Source of the DNA: Siphonodentalium dalli
Taxonomy: Eukaryota; Mollusca; Scaphopoda; Gadilida; Siphonodentaliidae
Reading direction: 5' to 3'
NCBI GenBank assembly: GCA_032622095.1
Contig: CP136061.1
Span: 59,415,301 to 59,479,300 of the forward strand
DNA: 64,000 nt
The stretch's first letter is position 1; every line of letters starts with the position of its first letter. A model generated the notes under the pieces. The model was not told where the DNA came from, made no database searches, and saw only the letters and a list, made by a program, of their open reading frames with translations. The translations under genes and the position numbers were made by a program. Of this stretch, positions 13,464 to 25,607 are shown one piece after another.

Positions 13464-13590
13464 TTTGTTAGGCCAATGCATTCTCTTATATATGCAAGGC
13501 GACATATGGTTGACTCGCATATATAAGAGAATGCATTGGCATAGGGCTTTCTAAAAAAATCATGAACCTCCAGTCATGAAATGGTTAAAC
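13464..13590 (-). repeat. Palindromic dispersed repeat P1, copy 2
   Basis: Reverse-orientation copy. GTTAGGCCAATGCATTCTCT is followed by its complement around a short centre, then a CCTCCAGTCATGAAATGGTT flank. A second copy of the adjoining CATGG-TCATTCAGGCTTT segment lies on each side (near 13418 and 13597), so a short flanking duplication is also present. Confidence 0.7.
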
Positions 13591-14448
13591 GGACATGGCT
13601 CATTCAGGCTTTCCAAATCTTGTTTACGTAATTTGGAAGGAGGTATAAAATAGGTTGATAAATACACGCAATATTGATATACAGGCTTCACATGATCTGA
13701 AAACATATTTGCCATGTCACAGCCATTTAAAATGTTTCGCACAGAAGGGAAACAAACACTCTTTATATCTACGATATCAGGGATACACTGAACAAAACAT
13801 AGAGTACTTATTCCTACTTTGTTAAAGAGTAGGAATTATTATTACTCATACAAAGAGTAGTTTTGCTATAGCCTGATAGGGAAGCGATTGAGATATACAC
13901 AAATTAAGTGTACACATCTAAGATATCTACACTTTTTTGAGTATACAGTGATCACGTGCCGATGTGCAACGTCATTTTCGCGCACGTCATTATTTTAGTA
14001 ACGCCATTTTGTCTGAACTTGATGAGTGCATAAAATATTCTTTATCCGTGGGAATCGTTGAATTTTCATGTGAGTACAGATTGTCGACATGTCGGAATCG
14101 TGGTAAAGGAAACACGGCAATGTTTTGGGTTCATTATTTTTCATTTAGTTGAGGAATTTCATTGAAAACAACAACAGAAATCGTACCATTCTTGGTTAGG
14201 CAGGCCTGTACTTCAGATTTTTAATTAATAATTCACATCATCATCTGACTCTCACGATATATTTAATGCCCCAACGAAATTTATTATTTAAACTGAACTG
14301 AAAACGAACTGCTGATGCCAGTGATTGGCGGCAGACTTTCAAGAACACAGTTAAAATTTAAGTGTTAGTGCCGATCACAAAACCTATCACAGTGAAAGTG
14401 TACCCTTCGATTTCGATTCGGCTAGGTTAACGAATTCCGTAATTCCTA
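13591..14448. other. Intergenic, nothing recognised
   Basis: AT-rich sequence. A TTTGTTAAAGAGTAGGAATT-type repeat pair lies near 13820-13860. No gene is supported. Confidence 0.5.
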
Positions 14449-15212
14449 CTTATTATCGGTCCTACTAAACAACGAACACAAACGAACATAAACGAACACA
14501 GGTCTAAAAAGCGGAATAGAAGGGTGAAATTTGGTTTGTGGGTGCGTGTGGGTCCATTATATGTGTATGTGGTGTTATTTCCAACTTTGATGACTTATTT
14601 TTCGAGTTATAAGCATTATTTGAATGCAAAGCTACTAAACAACGAACACAAACGAACATGAGATTAGCCGTATTGCAAAGGTGTTAATAAAGGTGTTAAT
14701 TAACTACCGCCTTCTCTATGGCTTATACTCTGTCTCTTTGTCACTGAGTTGTTTTGACTTAGTTAGGTTGTCTTATTATTACTTCGTTTAACTTCCCTGG
14801 CATCACACTGCTCTTTCAGTAGAGCTTCAGGTACTAGAATCAAAGTTTGTTTTATATACAATCGAATATTTATATATTATTTTACACTGACTCAGCCCCG
14901 GCGGAACAATGGGCAGAGTTTGTTCTCCTTGAAGTCAGTGCATGGATGAAAATGGCTCCAGCAAAATGTTGCATTATTTAAATCATTAAAATCAAGTAAT
15001 GTACTTATTTGATATGAATCCAAGAAGTCTATATTTTATTTTATCACATGATTAGCACTATTTTCCTATGTAATATTCGAGCGTAATAGACACGTGTAAT
15101 ATCGTTGCGTGCAATGACGTCACGCTGCTCTTTGGGACAAAGTTCTCTGTCTGTTAATTATTGTTGTTTTCGATAAAAAATTAAGCGATTATATGACCAT
15201 GTGATAAAAAGT

Positions 15213-15352
15213 ATCTCAAACTCGTTCTATTTTATACGTAATTTATCAACCTCGTCCACTAAATTCTATTTGAGCCTCGGTAAACCTCGACTCAAATCGA
15301 ATTTAGTGAACTCGGTTGATAAATTCCGTATAAAATAGAAACTCATGTGAGA
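15213..15352. repeat. Hairpin with ~48-bp arms inside the 2.5-kb transposon
   Basis: CTATTTTATACGTAATTTAT at about 15227 pairs with ATAAATTCCGTATAAAATAG ending at 15338. The arms are also complementary through ACTAAATT...ATTTGAG. The loop is a short CCTCGGTAAACCTCG. An imperfect match extends further out on both sides. Confidence 0.8.
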
Positions 15353-15726
15353 TCCTATATGTATATTTACATACTATATGCTAACTTTCTGTCGTTTGTT
15401 GGTGATCGTCTTGGTTTTTGATGTCTTCACTCTTTCCTTTTTTTTGTCCATTTTTTTTTTGCCAGAGCGGTAGTTTTGGGTATAGTTAATTGTCATCAGT
15501 TGAAGTTTGGAATTTGGAATTGTCACTCACAAAATTAAGAAGTCTTCGCATTAGTCTGTCTCGTTGTTCGGCCGTCATATTTGTTCAAATTTCGTGTCTC
15601 ACTTCCAAAGATGATGCAATGCCTGATAATGTAAAATCCCCTCCACTCGAATGTCAAGCAGTTGGTCAGTCACTGTTTCATTTAAATTGTCTGTAAACTC
15701 AGTAAATTATTTTGTTAATTATATTA

Positions 15727-16204
15727 TTAAAGGCACGGGAGGCCTTAGTTGTCGAAAATATTCATATTTGTTCCAATCACCGTAAACAGAAAAACACTAA
15801 AACGCATACAGTTTCGTTCATCGTGTAAACAGCATGCTATCATAAAGACCTACTATATATTACCTAAGCAAGAGCCTGATTGTGTTACAGAAGACAGCAC
15901 CGTACGTGTTACTGGCTAATCACACACAAATGATATAAACGATCTTTATTAGTTCCATATCAGGAATTCAGCAACAAAGAACGCTCTTTATGTTTACCAT
16001 CATAATATAAACAAACACCAGGAAAGTAACTTTTTACGCTTTTGTTTACACAATGGTCAAACATATGACAATAACATACTTTTATGCGATATTTCTTATT
16101 TGTATACGGACAAAGTCTGTCTACATTTTCTTTTTGTGTCGGTTTTTGACCGTTGGAAAATTTTCACAGCATATACCCACTGCCAACGACTCCCGCACCT
16201 TTAA
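15727..16204 (-). mobile_element. MITE family M1, full-length copy nested in the 2.5-kb transposon
   Basis: A 478-bp element with ends TTAAAGGCACGGGAGGC and GACTCCCGCACCTTTAA, which are inverted repeats of each other. Its reverse complement follows the copy at 32621-33144 along its whole length, for example through AAGAGCGTT, CCTGATATGGAA, ATCATTTGTGTGTGATTA and TTCTGTAACAC. The copy at 37357 is a third, partial member. The element is non-coding. TTAA at both ends suggests TTAA target choice, as in piggyBac-like elements. Confidence 0.85.
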
Positions 16205-16994
16205 TGCTTTCATAATTGTTATTTGTCCAACATTTCGGAATTGTTGAATTTTGTTTTCTAGCATTGAAAACTTTCGTCTTTAGTCTTTCCATAAATGTAA
16301 GGTATCGTCTGTTGTCACATATATTTGTCAATTATGTCTGTCTGTATTTCGTCATAAATGATTTTGTTTTCTATTGTTACCAAGCCGCTCTCGCTATTGA
16401 ATACTTTTCCATCTTATTGACAGTTTGATCACTGTCTGTTTTACTTAAATTACGATTGAGATTTTCCTTAAGATGCCTGGTACATAGCGTATGCGTGTAT
16501 CAGGAAAGCAAGCAGATATAGCATTTACCAGAGTGATCTCCGAGACTGAGAAAAAATATATAGTCATCTCAGAGACTGACAACAATGACTCTACTCACAT
16601 TCACTCAAATGTTTTGTTAGCTATGCATTAAAACGCCGACCTCTGATGTTTCCCCGTGTTTTTATTGCCATCAGTGATAAAATTGACAATCATCTTGCAG
16701 TAAAAACAAGGAGACAGAGTAAGCCGTAGTTAATTAACACCTGCATGGTAACCTCTGCACTGCCGCTAATCTTATGTTCGTTTGTGTTCGTTGTTTAGTA
16801 GTTTTGTATTCAAATAATGCTAATAACTCAAAAAATAAATCATCAAAGTTGGAAATAACACCACATACACATAGAATGGACCCACGCGCACCCATAAACC
16901 AAATTTCACCCTTCTACTCCGATTTTTGGACCTGTGTTCGTTTATGTTCGTTTGTGTTCGTTTGTGTTCGTTGTTTAGTAGGACCCCTTATTAT

Positions 16995-18224
16995 ATACTC
17001 CTCATTCACTGATTCAGTCATTGACCTTCACCTTGGCGGGAGATTTGTCGATTCCGATTTTTTTTTGTCAACAACATTTTTTTGTTTCATTTCATCCTCA
17101 TCTGAGTCATCATTCATCATCGTCTAATAGTAATAGTAATATCATTATCGTCGACATAATCAAGGCTTCAAGCATTGTGATACACGGCATCGTGATGTAC
17201 GTGACAGAAATGATAAAACTTCACAAAATATGAAGATACATGGATGCATGTGTGATACTGATAGGAAAATAAATTTACTTTAAAAAGACACACCTTTTAA
17301 AAAGTTTTATAACAATTGAGCAACCCATTCAATAGATATGGCCATTTACACATCTGAAAAATCCAAATTTTTTCTGCCGCTACTACCAGTCTACCAGTAG
17401 GCAGTACCATTTAGTTACCGCAGTGCACCGACACAGTATTAACCTGGGACGATGCCCTGTGGCGATGTCACAATTTAATTTTCTAAGACTTAATAACTAA
17501 ATTAGTAAATAAGGCCATTAACTTAACTTGTCTTAAGCCTTAAGGCTTAAGCCAGGGTTATTTTTAATGTGTCTTAAAAAACAGGGGGCCTAAAATTATA
17601 TGTAGGCATCCATACTGACGCTAATGGACACACCAGTCTCAGTCGGCGTCAGAATGAAATGTTGCCGTAAATAATTGCCGTCTGCTTCAATTCAGACTAA
17701 TGACTATATTTATTTTCGTAGTTTTGATAAAGGCATCACAATGACGAAACCGCAAAAAATTGACCATCGGTCGCATATTGATCTTATAGTAGGCCTACTG
17801 GTTACGTATTAAACAGGGACTGAAAGAACTGCATGGTTGTTTGATCGATGAATGGAAGAAAATGACCTTGCAAAAAATATAAACATGTGTGCATTTATGT
17901 AGAAAACACTACGAAAATTACACTGTCAGGTGACACTACGCGTAACTGGTGCATTTGTGTATATAGAAATGCACACGGTGTGCATATGTATAAAACATTA
18001 TGACAACGACCCAATCAGCCATACTGGCCATAGAATTTCTTTAAATTTTGCTGATACGGATATATAAAACTTAAGAATATTATCATAGAATTATTATGTA
18101 TTTGGTGCCAGCAATTTTCTATCGCTCCTTCATATTGAATTTAAAGACTGAAATTGAACTTTGACCCATTTCACTCATATATCTGGGAATACTAGTAGGT
18201 ACTGTTTATCAGTGAAAAAAGGCA
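16995..18224. other. Intergenic, nothing recognised
   Basis: AT-rich. A self-complementary CTTAAGCCTTAAGGCTTAAG stretch lies at about 17532-17552. No gene is supported. Confidence 0.5.
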
Positions 18225-18606
18225 TTAAAGACATGTATACATGTATTATGGACTTGTTCCGGTACCGTACGGTACATGAAACTGATGAGTTAGTAGTCAG
18301 GCGCTATGCCAACAGGGGGAATGTAGCATTCTACGAACATTTCAAGCAAATTGTCGGTACCACTCTATAGAAAACAATGTCTGAACTACGCTGAATTGTA
18401 AATATTTACATCTCGATTCGGGATGCAACTTTCGGCGATAAAGTAAGGAAAACAAGTTTGCCATCGACAGTCACTGAATTAAATTAATATGTAAGAATGA
18501 CGATGCGTGTTGTCAAATTGAATATAATATTTGTAAAACTAACTACTTTCAGCAAAATTATTCAACATTTATATTTTATCAACCCAAGCGTTTCACATCA
18601 CTTTAC
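18225..18606 (-). mobile_element. Family A element, copy 2
   Basis: Reverse-oriented, near full length. It starts TTAAAGACATGTATAC and ends GTTTCACATCACTTTA. It carries the shared CTCGATTCGGGATGCAAC and CACTCTATAGAAAACA blocks. The closing CTTTAA has mutated to CTTTAC. Confidence 0.85.
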
Positions 18607-20972
18607 TATAATTTTCATTTATAGGCATAAACAAATTAAATAAGTCCAACACACAATAACGATTATTCATATTATGCCAGTGTTTTGAATATACAGCACA
18701 AATGTTAACCAGCCAAAAGTAGGAACACTTTTATTGACAGAAAATCACAATGTCATGACGTTGTTTTGTCACATCCCTAAACGTACCTTTAAATTGGGTG
18801 TCTTATTCACATGTACCGGTACGGCAATTGTTTTTCTAGATTTTTTTCAGAACAATTTATTTTGACAAAAGCTGGATTCAGCCATGCAAAACTGAAATAT
18901 GTGATGAACTGCCATGAACATAGCATTGGTGAAATCTTTTTAGGAAAAATTTTGGTCCCCTGATCTCATAAAGTTGCATGATCTGATGATTTAAACTTTG
19001 AATTTCACAATCTCATATAAAAAATGGAGCTCAGCTCTCAAAAGATCCTCATGTCATGCAGCGATATGGCGAGGTGACTTGGAATTGATCCAAATATCCT
19101 CATGTCGATCGTTAAATAGGCGAGGTGGCTTTGACGGCTGGCTCTAGATTTCAAGCAATTATATGCTATATATGAGATTGTTTGTTTTGAAATTTGAAAT
19201 GATCAGTTTTATGTTTCTTTTCCACAACTTGGGAAGGGGTATCCACTGTCCAACTTCGAATTTGGAATATCCTACTAGTAGCTGCATGGGTCAGCGTCCC
19301 AGAAAAAAATCCAGAATCTCGACATTCTTGTAAATATCAATCACATTTCTTTAAAAAACATTACATAAATTTATGACAGTCTACAACTCTACATTGAGGG
19401 TTCCTGAATTATTTTAGACTTCCAGTCATATATAGTTTGTGATATGGCTTTTATGCGTGGGACTTGTGTGATCAGAGTACATAAACTCACCCCTCTGTCA
19501 TCACATGACTGATTCAATTTGGAATTTTGGAGTCTAATATACTGTCCAGATCCAGTCGCATCTATTGACACAATAAAATAATTTGCGCGATTCTTTGACG
19601 TCATATATGGCGACATGTAAAATTTAGCTTGGCAATATAAAATTGCTTTTGATTCCTTTTGTCGTCTACAAACTCTTCTTCACCATCACCACCATATCAT
19701 CATCTTCATCATCATCATAAGTTCACAATATGAGAGCAACCAAACTATCGATATAAAATTTACATGTAGTTCAGTTGAACAAATCCCAATTGTTGACCTT
19801 TGAATTAGGCCTATACCAGTAGTTTAAGTTTAATACAAAATAGTGATTCTGTTCTCAATGATATCACCCTACTGTACTAGTATACGATTGAAACAATGTA
19901 ATTCTTCTGCATTTTATGTGTCAAAAGTGATTTAGACAATCAGAACCTCTAGTACATGTATATAATATTAAATAATCAAAATCAAAACATCTTCATAATA
20001 ATGAATATCATATTAATTTAAATAATTATTGCAGTCAAATTCTATGTTGACTGGTAATCACTACTATACACAACCATCTGCATCATCATGGTTGCATGTG
20101 CCAGATAAAATATTAATTCAGAGCAATTAGTATTGATATATATGAGCTATGATTCTACAGATAACATGTCGACAATCTGTGCTTTTAGATACAAATCCAG
20201 ATTCTGTAATCCAAAATGTCAATGTGGAGCAACAGTTAATATTGTTACTTTTGCGAGTGCAGTTATCATTATGTTTTTGCTGAATGCCGCCATTTTCGAA
20301 TCCTCTATTAACAACAACAACATTCTACAACCCATTACATGCAGACAACTTTGACTCATTTATGATGTCGATATAATGGATGATCACAGATGTTTCATGG
20401 TGACTGGAAAATCAAGGATTGGGGAATCTGGTTGAAATTTTCACAGGTATTTATGAATTATCTATAATAAAATAATTATTATATGCTTTGAAGTTTGCAC
20501 AAAATCTTCAGTCCCACTCACACTCTCAGGTAGCAGTACACAAGGCAAACAAAGGCATAACAGTGCCATAACTCAATGACAAATTGTACGAAGAACCTAC
20601 AGTACAGATAAATGATTACACCTAAAATTCCTGTCGAAATTGAAACATGCTGGATGGGATCTATGCCAAGGATAATTGCTCAGGATTTATTTGAAGTATA
20701 GTACCCCCTCCAAGGTTGGCAAAGTTGCTGGAAATCGTGTATTGCTATCTTAAAGAGACTTATTGAATTGGATAAATTAGTGAAAATCTACTGAAACATT
20801 TTATTTTTCCTATCTTCGTGTGTTACTATTCGCAGTTTCTATTTATGACTGTTGTTCTCGGAACTAGGCGCATTTGCATGTAGAGTATTTGTTTCAGAGG
20901 CTATAAATACTATGGATTTCAGCTTGACAAGACACTGAATGATCACACCGACAGGGCACAAACCAAATTCAA
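18607..20972. other. Intergenic, nothing firmly recognised
   Basis: AT-rich. A direct repeat containing CCTCATGTC...GCGAGGTG occurs twice near 19047-19128. A Cys-containing, partly hydrophobic frame lies at 20142-20354 but has no supporting signals. No gene is called. Confidence 0.45.
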
Positions 20973-21385
20973 CGTATGTCGGTAGCTGAGAGGTAGCGTA
21001 CTGGTCTCTCATGCTAGCGGACCGTGGATCGCAACCTGGTCAGGGTATTCTGACTAAAAAAATCAGAACTCGGTCAGATACCAAGTTTGTAAGGCTGAAA
21101 AGTCTCATTCGAGATCACTGAATAAAGATCCGAATGCAAAAGTGCCGACTTCCCCATTACAACATTTGTCCAGGTATGTTGTTGTGGTGCAGTACGCTGT
21201 CCGATCGGGTGCGGACATAAATGGCTGACCCGTGTAGTGGCGTGTACACGCCTCGGTGTGTGCACGTTAAAGAACGCTACTGTAGTCACCACAGGGTTAT
21301 AAAGTTACTCGGCCATGGTAGCACCTGGACCGGCTCATAATTGTCAGTAAATGACAGCGAGCTGTAATGTGAAGAAGAAGATGTC
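20973..21385 (+). mobile_element. tRNA-derived SINE
   Basis: The head (about 20976-21047) is tRNA-like, with an A-box-like TAGCTGAGAGG at 20983-20993 and a B-box-like GGATCGCAACC at 21026-21036, spaced as in a tRNA promoter. The body follows, including GTGTGTGCACGTTAAAGAAC, a motif typical of conserved central domains in metazoan SINEs (recognition from memory). The tail ends in GAAGAAGAAG at 21371-21380. The B box has lost the standard TTCGA core, so this copy is probably inactive. It is not a tRNA gene: the acceptor and anticodon arms are not intact. Confidence 0.75.
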
Positions 21386-21409
21386 TGCTATGGATAAAAA
21401 AAAAACATT

Positions 21410-22030
21410 TCGGTTCACATGATTTGGGGGAGGGGGGTTGGTGATGTGATTATATATACATCAGTTACTCTGTACGATTCATTTCGAGTGGTGCGATTTT
21501 GTGTAATTATACATAAAATTGACATTAATTTAACGAAACGTGTTACATTTCAACAATGGAGTTCCTTGGATACCTGGTGCGAAAAGCCGTATTAATGTTG
21601 GTTATTTAGTCTTGGTCGTGTTTCCGAATGACCGAGTAATGTCAATTTGTACATTGGAGTTGGAGAGGGGGCAAAGTCAGCTACTGAGTTATCACGAACA
21701 GCGCGTGAGCACCAGCACAATATAAATGGTATATATTCCATAAATAATTAAATAGTGTGATTTCAACTTGACAATTAAGCATTGAATCAATGAATGTACA
21801 CCGAGCGGCCAAATAAACATGGTTCACATTTTGGGGGAGGGGGGGTCATCATACATGCATTAGTTATTCCCTACGATTTGTTTGGAGTTTTGCGTTCTTA
21901 CATGTTTATGACGAATGTGTTGCTAAGGGAACATTCCAACAATGGAATTCCTCGGATACCACCTACGAATAGGCGTATTGATATTGGTTAAACGGTCTTG
22001 GTCGTGTTTCCAAATAACCAAGTACATTGT
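21410..22030. repeat. Direct duplication of a ~220-bp G-tract segment
   Basis: Two diverged copies, at about 21411-21650 and 21819-22030, share in order GGTTCACAT, a GGGGGAGGGGGG tract, TACGATT, CAACAATGGA(G/A)TTCCT(T/C)GGATACC and GTCTTGGTCGTGTTTCC. The offset is about 400 bp. No coding frame is conserved between the copies. Confidence 0.8.
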
Positions 22031-23444
22031 CTTAACATAATCAGGGGGTGGGGGGGGGAGGGTGTGGCAAGAACATTCTCTTAACATATGGGGGGGGGGG
22101 TGGCTAGTAAATAATCACAGTGCATATGCTCTGGTCAGCAGAATACAGATGTAATATGTCTGTTCAGACTGCCTTTTCGACTGGGATATTTAGAATTTAA
22201 CTTTGTTTTTTGGTTGAAAAATAGAAATATAAGTATCTGGGGCCATAACCGCCAGTGTAGCCTGTGTTAACTGTGTCATTACTGGTTTGAAGGTTTATTT
22301 ATTTTACAAAACTGGGAAAGTTGTCAAAAAAGTGAAAAATTTGGATACGCAACAGGGTTTATATACAGGAAAATAGCCCGATTTCTCTCCCCTAATTATG
22401 TCATCTTGGCTTGCAAGACCTTTTTTTCAAATTGATACGATAACTTTTTTTCTATTTAAAATATTTCTCAGCTCTAACATAGCTCTATCAGGTGGAAGAA
22501 TCTTATTTACTGACATTCGCTTTATCATGGTCTGTTTTTGGGTTGAAAATGGCCAATTTGAGTTAAAAAAAAATGGGTAAAATTGAGCGTTTCATGTGTG
22601 CAAACCAAGGGGCATAACTCAATGAAAAGCACCATTCTGCAAACCTTGTCATATTCCGTATCATTTCAGACTCGGCTTTAATACAATGCCATGATTGGTA
22701 TGAACTATATATCACATTATTTTTAGCTGAGTCAAGGGCCGGCGCGCATTTTGAATTTAGTTGTAGTACCGGTACATCAATTCGTGGGTACGAAAACATT
22801 CCAATAAATTTGAATTAAGCATTTTTTAAGTTTTGTTTTGTTTTACAACAATGATATAGTTTATAAAATATCTATATAAAATTACGCATGGCTTAAATTT
22901 GTTGTAGACATGACAAATAGCTCAATTGTTGCGAGGTGACAACATATTTGAACATTAATATGCCATTATCGATTCAGACCATAATACAGTGCTGAATCTG
23001 TGCTATCAATGCAATCAAATCGGATGCTTGGTCCAGGTTTCCAGATATTTTGGCGATCAAATATTATGGACCATACATAATCATTAGTCTAGATCGAATA
23101 ACTTGTCAAATAAGAATTCAAGTAATCGGATTATGTAAAACGTCAGCTATATATATAGAAGTGACACATTTCTTCCAGGTCTGCATTCTATGAAAAATTA
23201 ATTCTAATTATACCAGAGAGCTAGGCCTGAGAGGTCATATGTCCAGGCATGTGCCAGGGGAAAACATTTTGCAGAAAATTATATTTAGTTATATTTTAAG
23301 ATAAATTAATCGAGAAATAATCATTTGTCACCGTACATGTATGTCACGTACAAATGTATAATCATATACTTGAGTGGCTCATACAGTACAATACAAGCAA
23401 CAACAGTTACCTGTGAAATTAATTAATTTTGACCTCTTTTGTAG
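22031..23444. other. Intergenic or intronic, G-tracts then AT-rich
   Basis: G-runs at 22045-22062 and 22090-22099 are followed by AT-rich sequence leading to the splice acceptor at 23443-23444. If the next exon is real, part of this stretch is its upstream intron. No earlier exon could be identified. Confidence 0.5.
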
Positions 23445-23587
23445 GGAGATCAGAATGGTACAAGATCAAGGTTGTGAAGGGTCGGGACAGCAATCTCCAA
23501 CCCAGGACCCAGATGCTCTACTTCAGGGATGAAACATATACTGGAGGTCATCTGGTCACTGAATATAGGGGAGCGTACCATCCCTGA
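23445..23587 (+). CDS. Terminal coding exon of an unidentified conserved-looking protein
   Basis: A pyrimidine-rich acceptor (GACCTCTTTTGTAG) ends at 23444. The following 143 nt read as two bases completing a codon, then 46 residues and a TGA at 23585-23587. The peptide begins RSEWYKIKVVKGRDSNLQ and ends HLVTEYRGAYHP. Its composition is mixed and charged, its codon use is GC-richer than the flanks, and there is no low complexity. Position-specific pieces such as YKIKVVKGRD and MLYFRDETYTGGH look like conserved protein. I do not recognise the family. No upstream exon was found, and no clear AATAAA follows within 700 bp. It could be a processed or isolated exon remnant, but the intact acceptor and frame argue for a live 3' exon. 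Confidence 0.6.
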
Positions 23588-24427
23588 AGTTTCTAGATAA
23601 TTGTAAGTCACCACTCATTGAACAAATCATCCAAACATGCAGTTTAATAGTCCTATTGTGGCAACTTCTGTAATACCTTTAGGGCTGTAGCAATACACAT
23701 TTTAATGATATGATACATATCACAATACAAACTTACATTATGATCAATACATGTCACAATTCACTTTATTGCTTTTGAAACTGAACTGAAATTGATATTT
23801 CTAATATTTGAACAATTATTCATCTAAAAATCATTGATTGTATCTTTACAACCATCTCTCAATGTTTGTATGAGTCATTTTGGTGGAAACAATATTTTGA
23901 ATACCAGATTTATACAACAATTTACAAGATGATGTTCATATATATACTTAAGTATGGTAAGTCTGTGAGAGAAGAGGATTTGACAGCAAGCACCAGGCGC
24001 TTATATGGAGGCATGTCCTCAGAAAAGAACAGTATATGCTTATGAGTCATTTTGATCATTTACATAATCTAGAAGTGCAGTGTCATATTTCACCTACCAG
24101 CACAAGCAGTGCTCCTTGATTTTATTATACTTTTGTATCCCGAAAAGCAGAGGACATGATATGTATTGTATCATTATAGAATCGCATTGCGATACAATCA
24201 AATGTATATACATCCTAGAAGCATTTCAATATCAAAGATCTAACCATGATTTGACGCTGTACATGTACATATATGAATAATGCATTTAGATTGGTTGCCC
24301 ATATGTAAATATAATTGTCTAAAATCTATCTAAAATAGCCCTCTAATTGCCCTCATATGCTGTTTTAAATTCGGCACCGATGGGTAGTACTGCGAGAATT
24401 TAAATATGAGTAAGGTACTTGCTTAAC
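23588..24427. other. Possible 3' UTR then intergenic
   Basis: Follows the stop of the exon above. AT-rich, no clear polyadenylation signal and no other exon. Confidence 0.35.
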
Positions 24428-24670
24428 ACTTTCATGACTGGAGCTTCCTGAAATTTTGCGAAAAACCCTGTGCCAATGCCTTCTTTTATATAAGCGAGTC
24501 TCCCATAGGGAGTCTCACATATATAAGAGAATACATTGGCCTAACAATATTTACCTTGATCGTGTAAGCCAGTGCAAGGATCCATATGGGAGACTCGCAT
24601 GTATAAGAGAATGCACTGGCACAGGATCTTTAATGCTGCACCAGTGAAGCTCCCGTCCTGAAAGGGTAAA
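24428..24670 (+). repeat. Palindromic dispersed repeat P1, longest copy
   Basis: Begins TTCATGACTGGAGCTTCCTG, then TGTGCCAATGCC, then the palindromic TATAAG/CTTATA core, then CATTGGCCTAACAATATTTA. A second half-core at 24570-24621 ends in a CAGTGAAGCTCCCGTCCTGA mirror of the start. The outer parts are therefore also inverted repeats. This copy best shows the family layout. Confidence 0.8.
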
Positions 24671-25274
24671 TTACTTCTGATGCATAAATTCCATATTCCC
24701 TTAGTTCATCATTATTGGTTGATACATTACTGTTTATATACCAATCTCTCATTTTCATATACAGTACTAGGGCACTATATAAAAAGGCTTTACAAATATT
24801 ACTTTTTAATGCCTTTGTTAAGACCCACATACACTACCGTATAATTGCAGAGCGCAGATGCAGCAACTTTTGCTATTTTGGTCTCCCATACTATGAAAAA
24901 TAGATCCTTAGAATGTAAACAATGTATGCAAATGGAGGACAATTTAAATTTTTCTGGATCGTAGTACTTTTTCACAGACAGGAAATTTGGGAAAGTTCTT
25001 GTTTCTGTTCAAAATAAGGTCTCCTTGGGTCTAGCCAGATAGTTACAGGAGTACAGGACCGTCGTAATTTTTCAGTTTCTGAAAAATGTTACCCATGATC
25101 ACAGCTGGACAAATGCCATTTGGGAAAAATTTGATCGCTTTATCAGGTCCGGCAATTTCCCTATTTGCTGTATACCCCAATCGGCATTATTACTTATGTA
25201 CGCCAATTGGTGTATATACATCTATCATTCTATCAGCCTATATATTAATTGATAGAAGCTACACATGCAGGTAA
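24671..25274. other. Intergenic, nothing recognised
   Basis: AT-rich, only short frames, no supported feature. Confidence 0.45.
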
Positions 25275-25384
25275 CAGCCCTCATAATTGGCTATGGCAAT
25301 CAGCATTGCTGAAGCAAACCGGGTCACGGCAAAGGGTTGCCGTAGCAGATTGCCGAGGCTAAACTATCTGAATTAAGAGAGCTG
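25275..25384. mobile_element. Short MITE family P2, copy 1
   Basis: A 110-bp element with ends CAGCCCTCATAATTGGCTA and CTGAATTAAGAGAGCTG, near-inverted repeats. The interior is itself partly palindromic (GGCAATC...GATTGCCG, AAGGGTTGCCGTAGCAG). Other copies are at 27399-27521 and 33892-33971. Confidence 0.8.
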
Positions 25385-25607
25385 CACACATCACCTTAGT
25401 TTTGAACAAAAATTGCAAGAACCACAAATTTGCGCAATATGTTGTCTAGTTATATGCTTAGTGTGCACGTATATAATCATACAGTTAAAGAAAATTAGGA
25501 AAACGTTAACTTTTATGCGGCGAAGCCAATTTATTGTCTTTTGAAGATGATTAATATGTTAGCTGACGTGAATATTTTGTAAAATGGGGTTATATCTTAA
25601 TTTACAG

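Larger units (their letters stand above)
14449..16994. mobile_element. 2.5-kb TIR transposon with 8-bp target-site duplication
   Basis: CTTATTAT occurs at 14449-14456 and 16987-16994. Inside these sites the sequence begins CGGTCCTACTAAACAACGAA (from 14457) and ends with the reverse complement of GGGTCCTACTAAACAACGAA (to 16986). The TIRs extend about 285 bp (14457-14742 and 16705-16986). Each TIR carries an AACGAACA-type short tandem repeat and a second internal copy of the terminal motif (near 14632 and mirrored near 16790). An 8-bp duplication is typical of hAT and P-like families; such long TIRs are less typical of hAT. The interior shows no transposase-like frame, so this is a non-autonomous or decayed copy. 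It hosts a hairpin and a nested MITE. Confidence 0.85.

Noticed and set aside
17532-17552. CTTAAGCCTTAAGGCTTAAG palindrome as a regulatory site
   Set aside because: Isolated short palindrome in AT-rich sequence with no gene context.
20142-20354. Cys-containing, partly hydrophobic 70-codon frame as a small membrane protein
   Set aside because: No splice, promoter or homology support. Length and composition are as expected by chance in AT-rich DNA.
20976-21047. A functional tRNA gene
   Set aside because: A- and B-box-like motifs are present, but the acceptor stem does not pair, the B box is degenerate and a SINE body follows.
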